From positions 124,001-188,000 of the forward strand of contig NC_019958.1 of the NCBI RefSeq assembly GCF_000328565.1: a stretch of DNA of 64,000 nucleotides, read 5' to 3'. Origin of the DNA: Mycobacterium sp. JS623. GTDB taxonomy: Bacteria; Actinomycetota; Actinomycetes; Mycobacteriales; Mycobacteriaceae. The notes beneath the pieces are model-generated. The model ran no database searches and had not been told where the DNA came from. It was given only the letters and a program-made list of their open reading frames with translations. Below are positions 59,599 to 64,000 of this stretch, piece by piece (positions within the stretch are counted from its first letter, which is position 1; every line of letters starts with the position of its first letter). The position numbers and the translations under genes are program-made.

Positions 59599-60327
59599 CT
59601 AGCGATGAGGTTGATATGCCGGTGAGACGCGGGTGCTGGGATGCAGGTAGGGCGGCCGAATGGCGTGGGAGCCAGCAGGCCCGGTGCGGGTGTGGTGGTC
59701 GGTGAGGCAGCGCTGTGGGGCCGGTCGGCCGAGGACGCCGGCTTCGTGTTCGTGGGCTGCCGACCAGTCGGTCACGTCGGGGGTTGAGGTGACTTCCCAG
59801 TGCGTCACGATGCCCTCTCCCACTCCGCGATGCTTGCCGATTGCTGTCAGGTCGGAGAGTAGGTCGCGGATCTGGTCGGCGTCCCCGACGGCCCGCCAGG
59901 TCAGGGAGGTGGCGGGAGTGGCCATGACGGGTACTACTCGGCGTTGGTATCGGCCGATGCTGTCGTGAACGACGCCGCGGCCGATGACCGGGCTGAGGTG
60001 TTGTAGGCGAGTTCGGTCGGTGCGGGAGAAGCGCCAGCGGATGTCCGGTTCGGCGGCGTCGTCGCGTAGCGGGTGCTGGTCGGAGAACGTGGCCATCCAG
60101 TGCCAATCGGTGTGGGTGGTGGGGTCGCCGCAGGTGGAAAGGGGTATCGCGATGATGTCGGGGTCATCGGTGGGGGAGTAGGTCACATGCCTGCCTTCTG
60201 CGCGGGCGGCCCATTTGTGGCGATGCCATAGAACGGATGCCAGCAGGCCGTCCAGGGCGATGCCGTGGGGCCGGGATAGCACGATCCCGTGTGGTGTGGT
60301 CGCCCTGATGAGGAGAGGTTCGTGCAC
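59599..60327 (-). CDS. csf3: Type IV-B CRISPR-Cas protein Csf3 (Cas5 family)
   Basis: A 242-residue protein from GTG 60327, one base after csf2. It opens with HEPLLIRATTPHGIVLSRPH, followed by an LDGLLASVLWHRH helix typical of Cas5-type RAMP proteins of type IV systems, and has a glycine-rich GKHRGVGEGIVTHWEV loop near residue 165. In type IV effector complexes Csf3 occupies the crRNA-5'-end Cas5 position. The C-terminus has a His/Pro-rich extension. Identification rests on this sequence pattern plus its place as last gene of csf1-cas11-csf2-csf3. Confidence 0.8.
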   Translation of the reverse strand: MHEPLLIRATTPHGIVLSRPHGIALDGLLASVLWHRHKWAARAEGRHVTYSPTDDPDIIAIPLSTCGDPTTHTDWHWMATFSDQHPLRDDAAEPDIRWRFSRTDRTRLQHLSPVIGRGVVHDSIGRYQRRVVPVMATPATSLTWRAVGDADQIRDLLSDLTAIGKHRGVGEGIVTHWEVTSTPDVTDWSAAHEHEAGVLGRPAPQRCLTDHHTRTGPAGSHAIRPPYLHPSTRVSPAYQPHR

Positions 60328-60328
60328 G

Positions 60329-61195
60329 TCAGGTGAGTCGGGTCAACGCAGCGATGGCTGCGTCGCGGTCGTCGGCGAGCTGGTTGACCCAGTCCACGGT
60401 GGGACGGGGGAGGCTGCCGCGAAGTGCGGTGGCAGTGACGGTGGCGGTGACTTGACCGTGGCCTGCGGCGCTGCGTCCTCCGAGGTGGCCATGTGCAGCG
60501 AAGGTGGACAGGACGTTATCGAAGAACGCCGCCTGGTGCTCGGTGGCGTTGTCCAGTCGAGCCCACGTCTGTAGACGAGTGCCGGCTGGAAGCGTTTCTA
60601 TGGCGAACCTGCCGAGGGGGCTGCCGTCGGCATGGTCGGTACGGGGGGCGCCGCCGGTGCTGGGCCGGTGATCGGGCAGGTGCGTGAAGGATTCGTCGGC
60701 GACGCTCAGCACGGCCGGGAGCAGAGGCGTCGAGTGCGGTGGTCTGGGCAGCAGGTGGGCAAGTTCGGCGATTTCGGGGAGAACCTTGCTTACCGACAGC
60801 AGTCCGGACATGACGCGTCCGGAGGCGGCACCGCCGAAGACCGCGATCTGCGGGAGCAGCTCTTTGAGGTTGCGTTCCTCTTCGTCGGTGAGTGGGTGTG
60901 CCGACTTGGCGAGGCGGCCCCCGTTGGTGAGCAGATGGGCGGCCGGTACTGGTAGGGCGACGTCCTCGTAGCCGAGCACCTCGGCGGTGAGGGCTTCGCC
61001 GACGCGCCGCAGTACTCCCCGGAAGCTGCTTCCCGAGATGAGGGGGATCTGCAGGATCTGGCCGTCGGGTCCGATGATCTTCTCGCGGCGAAACAGCGTG
61101 AAGGTGTCACTGCCGACGGAGGTGTAGTCGTCGCGGTGCACGATGGACGACTGGGCGATGATATCGACGTCCCAACGAATGGTCGAGAGTGTCAT
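60329..61195 (-). CDS. csf2: Type IV-B CRISPR-Cas backbone protein Csf2 (Cas7 family)
   Basis: A 288-residue Cas7-type RAMP protein. It has the RAMP signatures PLISGSSFRGVLRRVGEAL near residue 60 and GGRSAAGHGQVTATV near 250. The ATG at 61195 overlaps the cas11 stop (ATGA). Csf2 forms the helical filament along the guide RNA, or along non-specific RNA, as reported for type IV-B complexes. No cas6, cas1, cas2 or nuclease gene accompanies it, as is typical for IV-B. High confidence. Confidence 0.88.
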   Translation of the reverse strand: MTLSTIRWDVDIIAQSSIVHRDDYTSVGSDTFTLFRREKIIGPDGQILQIPLISGSSFRGVLRRVGEALTAEVLGYEDVALPVPAAHLLTNGGRLAKSAHPLTDEEERNLKELLPQIAVFGGAASGRVMSGLLSVSKVLPEIAELAHLLPRPPHSTPLLPAVLSVADESFTHLPDHRPSTGGAPRTDHADGSPLGRFAIETLPAGTRLQTWARLDNATEHQAAFFDNVLSTFAAHGHLGGRSAAGHGQVTATVTATALRGSLPRPTVDWVNQLADDRDAAIAALTRLT

Positions 61196-61689
61196 GCTGG
61201 TTCGTTGGGGTCGGCGGAACTCGTTGCGGCGGAATTGTTTCCGCGTTGGGCTGCTACAGCTTCAGCGATGATCCGAACCCGTAGGAGTAGTGCGGGCAGG
61301 CTGTCGCGCAACACGGTGATGACCGGTAGGGCCGGTTCGCGAAGCAGGGTGGCGAGTTCGAGGCGGCGGTCGCGGTGCCGCGGCGCTGGGGCGCCGAGTT
61401 GCCCGGCGACTTCCGACCACCAGCGATCCAGCGTGTCGGCGCGGTAGGCGGCGCGGCGGACACGGCCGGGCAGCAGTTCGTCCCAGTAGGTCTTGCGGTG
61501 CTTCGGGTCGGCGACCCAGCTGGACTCCCAGTCGATGCTGTAGTGCAGCAGCAGCAGGAGGCGCTCAGCTGTGTCGGCCGCGCGGGCGGTCGCGGACCCG
61601 GTGTCGCCGGCCTCGTCGACCAGCGGTGGAAGTTCGGGAACAGTGGCCCGCCACACCTGGGTGGGTGTCGGCGTCGTCATGAGCGTCAC
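61192..61689 (-). CDS. cas11: Type IV-B small subunit (Cas11-like)
   Basis: A 165-residue all-helical protein at the position where type IV-B loci encode the small subunit Cas11, between csf1 and csf2. Helices include TARAADTAERLLLLLHYSID and PVITVLRDSLPALLLRVRII, with a basic stretch GRVRRAAYRADTLDRWWSE. GTG 61689 overlaps the csf1 stop (GTGA); ATG 61680 is an alternative. Assignment rests on gene order and helical character, since Cas11 sequences are poorly conserved. Confidence 0.7.
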   Translation of the reverse strand: MTLMTTPTPTQVWRATVPELPPLVDEAGDTGSATARAADTAERLLLLLHYSIDWESSWVADPKHRKTYWDELLPGRVRRAAYRADTLDRWWSEVAGQLGAPAPRHRDRRLELATLLREPALPVITVLRDSLPALLLRVRIIAEAVAAQRGNNSAATSSADPNEPA

Positions 61690-62372
61690 AGTAACGATTG
61701 GTCGTCGCCGCGCCGTGGAGTCGCCGTGGCGGGGGTGTCGGATGCGGCGGGAGCGGTAAGCAGGCGCGCGCATGCCCACAGCGGTGGTATGCGCCGCCAG
61801 GGCTGAACGCTGCTCCATGAGGCTAGAAGCTGCGGCCATGTGCTCGGCGGTTGGGCTGTGAGCGCCTTGGCCGGTGGAGCGGGGTTGCTCAATTGCTGCC
61901 AGGTGAATCCGAGGTCGAGGCGCAGCATTCGTATCGACCGCAGGCGTTTCGCGGCCGCGTCATCCCAGCGCACGACGAGTCCGTCGGTTGCCAGGTGTGC
62001 CCATTGGGCCGTGGGCAGGATGTGCCGGCGGCGAGTGGTGGGCACGACCGCGGATGTGGTGTCGCTCAGGGCGCCGGCGGCGAGGAGCTCGGCGATGGAG
62101 GCGGCCGCGGGGTACTCGGTGACCTCGTCGGTGGTGATGAGCATGGTGGGTTGGGCAGTGGGCCGGCGGCTGTAGGCCCATGCGCACGCTGCGCACAGTC
62201 GACGTGAGCCGTAGGGCCACGTGTCGAAGTCGGTGAAGCGGTTGGAGATGATGCGCGAGCTCGCTGTCGTCGGGCCGTCGTCGCCGCAGCGGCCACATCT
62301 GCCGGGGGCGGCTACCTCGATCCGAGGGCTGCCTGCAGCTCGCCAGGCCGCGGCTGCAGGATCGGTGGGCAT
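61686..62372 (-). CDS. csf1: Type IV-B CRISPR-Cas protein Csf1 (large subunit, Cas8-like, zinc finger)
   Basis: A 228-residue protein from ATG 62372 (MPTDPAAAAW). It has the Csf1 zinc-finger layout: GRCGRCGDDG near residue 27, followed ~45 residues later by RRLCAACAWAYS, flanking the conserved ISNRFTDFDTWPYGS segment. Csf1 is the minimal large subunit of type IV effector complexes. First gene of a four-gene operon linked by overlaps of 4 bases or a 1-base gap. A TTG at 62441 would add 23 residues, but the region before ATG 62372 looks like promoter. High confidence given the whole operon. Confidence 0.87.
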   Translation of the reverse strand: MPTDPAAAAWRAAGSPRIEVAAPGRCGRCGDDGPTTASSRIISNRFTDFDTWPYGSRRLCAACAWAYSRRPTAQPTMLITTDEVTEYPAAASIAELLAAGALSDTTSAVVPTTRRRHILPTAQWAHLATDGLVVRWDDAAAKRLRSIRMLRLDLGFTWQQLSNPAPPAKALTAQPPSTWPQLLASWSSVQPWRRIPPLWACARLLTAPAASDTPATATPRRGDDQSLL

Positions 62373-62574
62373 CGTAGCTGCAAGACTACGACCGAATTGG
62401 ACGTCGGGGTGACATAGACTGCGAGCACGAAACGCGTGCAAGGGTTGGGTGAAGGCTTACCCAGGGGCGGCGTCGGACCTGACTGATGGGTTCGGGGTCG
62501 CCCCTCCCGCATTTTCCGCCCGATCGCGGCTGTCAATGCAGTGGCTATAACGTGCTGGCTCATACACTCCGGAT
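62373..62574. promoter_or_regulatory. Divergent promoter region between csf1 and the CysH-side operon
   Basis: On the minus strand TTGCAC (62441-62436) and TATGTC (62416-62411) form a possible -35/-10 pair 39 bases before csf1, with a 19-base spacer. On the plus strand TATAAC (62546-62551) is a good -10 for the gene at 62575. No CRISPR repeats are present in this gap. Confidence 0.4.
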
Positions 62575-63459
62575 GTGGGGGCTAGATCGGCGCGACCCAA
62601 CCGGGAACGAGTGGTCCTCGACATCGAGGGCGGCCCAGTCACCGCACGTGACATCAAGGCGGCCCGCGAGGTCGCCGAATCGGCGATGAGCGACCGGGAC
62701 TTCCGGCGATTGGCCAACCGGATCATCGACGAGGCGCGTGATTCCGATAGGTCGCTCACCCGGGCGAGGCGCGATCGGGATCGCGCCTCACCGCGAGACG
62801 CCAGCCACGTCGACTCCGACCGGCTCCGCAGTGCCCTCCCTCCTCCGGCGGAGTTCCGGCGATCCGTGAGCGGTCGGCAGCGCAAAGTTCGATCGGCCGT
62901 GAAGAATCAGGTCCTGGCCGGCGCCCCCGAGTCGCAGCGGGTCGCGGCGCGCGAGCTGCTCATCGACGAGGACGCCGGTAAGTGGAGCCGGGTGAATGCC
63001 GCGTTGCATCGGGGTGCTGGTGACGTGCAAACCCTCGATGACGGTGACCGGGCGACGGTGCAGCGTCTCGACCGTCTCATCCAGTCCTATGAACGCCGCA
63101 ATGACCGGATGCACAAGGTGTACGTTGCCGTGAAATTGCCCGACAATCAGCCCAACGTGATCAGAGTCGAGGACATGCCGCCCAATCTGCGGCCGGGAGC
63201 CGTGCTCGAGTTCGACCAGTTCACGCTGGCTCGACACGACCTGAGCGAGGCCCCGGGCCACGACAGCTACCGGTACGTGATGTTCGAACTCGTGACCAGC
63301 AGGGGAATGTACCTCGGTCAGTCCGACAGCGGCATGGACACCACGCACGTGCTGCCTCGGGGCACGTCGTATGAGGTGGTGTCGGCGGAGTTCGTGACGT
63401 ACCAGACGCGGCCGCGGGGATTCGGTGAGCGCCTCGTCGTGCAACTAAGGGAGCGGTGA
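62575..63459 (+). CDS. ADP-ribosyltransferase-fold-like protein next to the type IV-B locus
   Basis: A 294-residue protein from GTG 62575. The first ~140 residues are basic and helical (ASPRDASHVDSDRLRSALPP). The C-terminal ~110 residues follow the order of strands in VIP2-like ADP-ribosyltransferases, with NDRMHKVYVAVKLPD, FDQFTLARHD in the place of the STS strand, and HVLPRGTSYEVVSAEFV, which matches the usual EVLLPRGTxFxV end. The catalytic ExE glutamates appear to be replaced (TTHV), so it is probably non-catalytic, or the alignment is wrong. First gene of an operon ending in the CysH-like gene (4-base overlaps), divergent from csf1. Confidence 0.55.
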   Translation: MGARSARPNRERVVLDIEGGPVTARDIKAAREVAESAMSDRDFRRLANRIIDEARDSDRSLTRARRDRDRASPRDASHVDSDRLRSALPPPAEFRRSVSGRQRKVRSAVKNQVLAGAPESQRVAARELLIDEDAGKWSRVNAALHRGAGDVQTLDDGDRATVQRLDRLIQSYERRNDRMHKVYVAVKLPDNQPNVIRVEDMPPNLRPGAVLEFDQFTLARHDLSEAPGHDSYRYVMFELVTSRGMYLGQSDSGMDTTHVLPRGTSYEVVSAEFVTYQTRPRGFGERLVVQLRER

Positions 63460-63881
63460 TGGCGGCGAAACAGTGGGTGGTGCACCCGAACCGTTCACAG
63501 ATCGGTGCCGACGAACCTGGCCGCAACGGCCACTACCGTCCAGCGCAGCGCCGCCGGCGCCCGGTCACCGAATCGACGTGCACCGCCCGAGTGGTGTTGC
63601 CGCGTCGACTCCGTCCACTAGCCGACCCGGATGGCTCCCTGACCTTCGGCGGGCAGGACTGGTGGTTCGTCGTGGGATCCGCCCGCGCGTTCGCCCGTGC
63701 CTACACCAACATTGAGGTCCCGCCACCCTTCGGTTTCAAGGACCGTGGCCGGTGGTGGTGGTGGGATGACACCACCACCGAGGTGTCGATCCTTGAAGGT
63801 CCCGAGGCCATTGGCTACGTCGAGGAGTATTTGAAGCGGCTGTTCCCACGGCGCTCGATCACTTTGGTCGATCGCCGGTGA
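63456..63881 (+). CDS. Hypothetical protein, 141 aa, in the CysH-side operon
   Basis: GTG 63456 overlaps the previous stop (ATG 63459 also possible). Basic N-terminus, then a Trp-rich beta/alpha region (FGGQDWWFVVGSARAFARAY, a run of four tryptophans in GRWWWWDDTTTEVS) and a C-terminal helix. No family recognised. Its stop overlaps the next GTG, so it is coexpressed with the putative CysH-like gene. Confidence 0.65.
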   Translation: MMAAKQWVVHPNRSQIGADEPGRNGHYRPAQRRRRPVTESTCTARVVLPRRLRPLADPDGSLTFGGQDWWFVVGSARAFARAYTNIEVPPPFGFKDRGRWWWWDDTTTEVSILEGPEAIGYVEEYLKRLFPRRSITLVDRR

Positions 63882-64000
63882 CGCCGTCCCAGCCGGGGCT
63901 GGATCTCCAGCAGTTGAGGGCGATCGCCGGCCAGCGCCGCGCGGAGGCGGTGGTTCCGCGCCTGCTGGACCGCGTCGCCGAACATCTCGACAGCCACGAC
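63878..64000 (+). CDS. Start of a probable CysH-like (PAPS-reductase family) gene, cut by window edge
   Basis: GTG 63878 overlaps the previous stop (GTGA) and opens a frame that runs off the right edge after 41 codons. The visible residues (LQQLRAIAGQRRAEAVVPRL, then LDRVAEHLDSHD) match the helical lead-in before the strand and P-loop (usually SGGKDS) of CysH-like proteins, and type IV-B csf operons are regularly accompanied by such a gene. The ATP-binding motif lies outside the window, so this is an inference from context and the N-terminus. Confidence 0.45.
   Translation, partial: MTPSQPGLDLQQLRAIAGQRRAEAVVPRLLDRVAEHLDSHD

Overview
The window reads as part of a large conjugative plasmid (or plasmid-like integrated element) of a Mycobacterium or close mycolic-acid actinobacterium. 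The DNA is GC-rich and uses many GTG and TTG starts. It carries a mycobacterial type VII secretion (ESX) gene set (eccD, eccC, eccB, eccA, an Esx pair, an EspI-like ATPase) mixed with a Gram-positive type IV transfer apparatus (VirB4-like, VirB6/TrbL-like, PrgI-like, TcpC-like, lytic transglycosylase). This joint T4SS/T7SS layout is the established hallmark of the pRAW-type mycobacterial conjugative plasmids. No relaxase or VirD4 coupling protein is visible, so the locus must continue outside the window.

Layout. Bases 1-9.1 kb (minus strand): T4SS operon running into an EspI-like ATPase and eccD, which is cut by the left edge. 9.1-12.9 kb: intergenic DNA, one unknown gene and a decayed IS200/IS605 element (truncated tnpB, frameshifted tnpA relic). 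12.9-21.9 kb (minus): eccC, eccB, eccA and a membrane protein with a sugar-binding-like ectodomain. 22-30.3 kb: TcpC-like protein, cell-wall and secretion accessory proteins, the Esx pair and an unknown gene. 30.4-36 kb: DUF2637 membrane protein, a partition module (ribbon-helix-helix protein and ParA) next to a 16-bp inverted repeat and a repeat-rich putative centromere or origin, then two coupled HTH regulators. 36-43.4 kb (plus): a tightly overlapping operon led by a WhiB hybrid and a stand-alone WhiA-type HTH protein, followed by a putative replication initiator and a DnaB helicase. 43.4-59.4 kb: many short, mostly unknown genes, with a Tap/Tpg-like telomere protein pair and a second WhiA-HTH protein. 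59.6-64 kb: a type IV-B CRISPR-Cas effector operon (csf1, cas11, csf2, csf3) with no array, divergent from a three-gene operon whose last gene, cut by the right edge, looks like the start of the CysH-like gene that usually accompanies type IV-B loci.

How it fits together. The T4SS and ESX machines would build the mating channel across the mycobacterial envelope. ParA with its RHH partner and the repeat region would partition the replicon. Rep and DnaB would replicate it, and the Tap/Tpg pair suggests that it may be linear. Several transfer-region genes share a promoter-like element (AACTT-N5-TA(A/T)GA), and TGTATAGCAC sites recur at four places, so plasmid-wide regulation is likely. The type IV-B complex at the end is the most notable cargo. 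Its role is not established; competition between plasmids is one idea.
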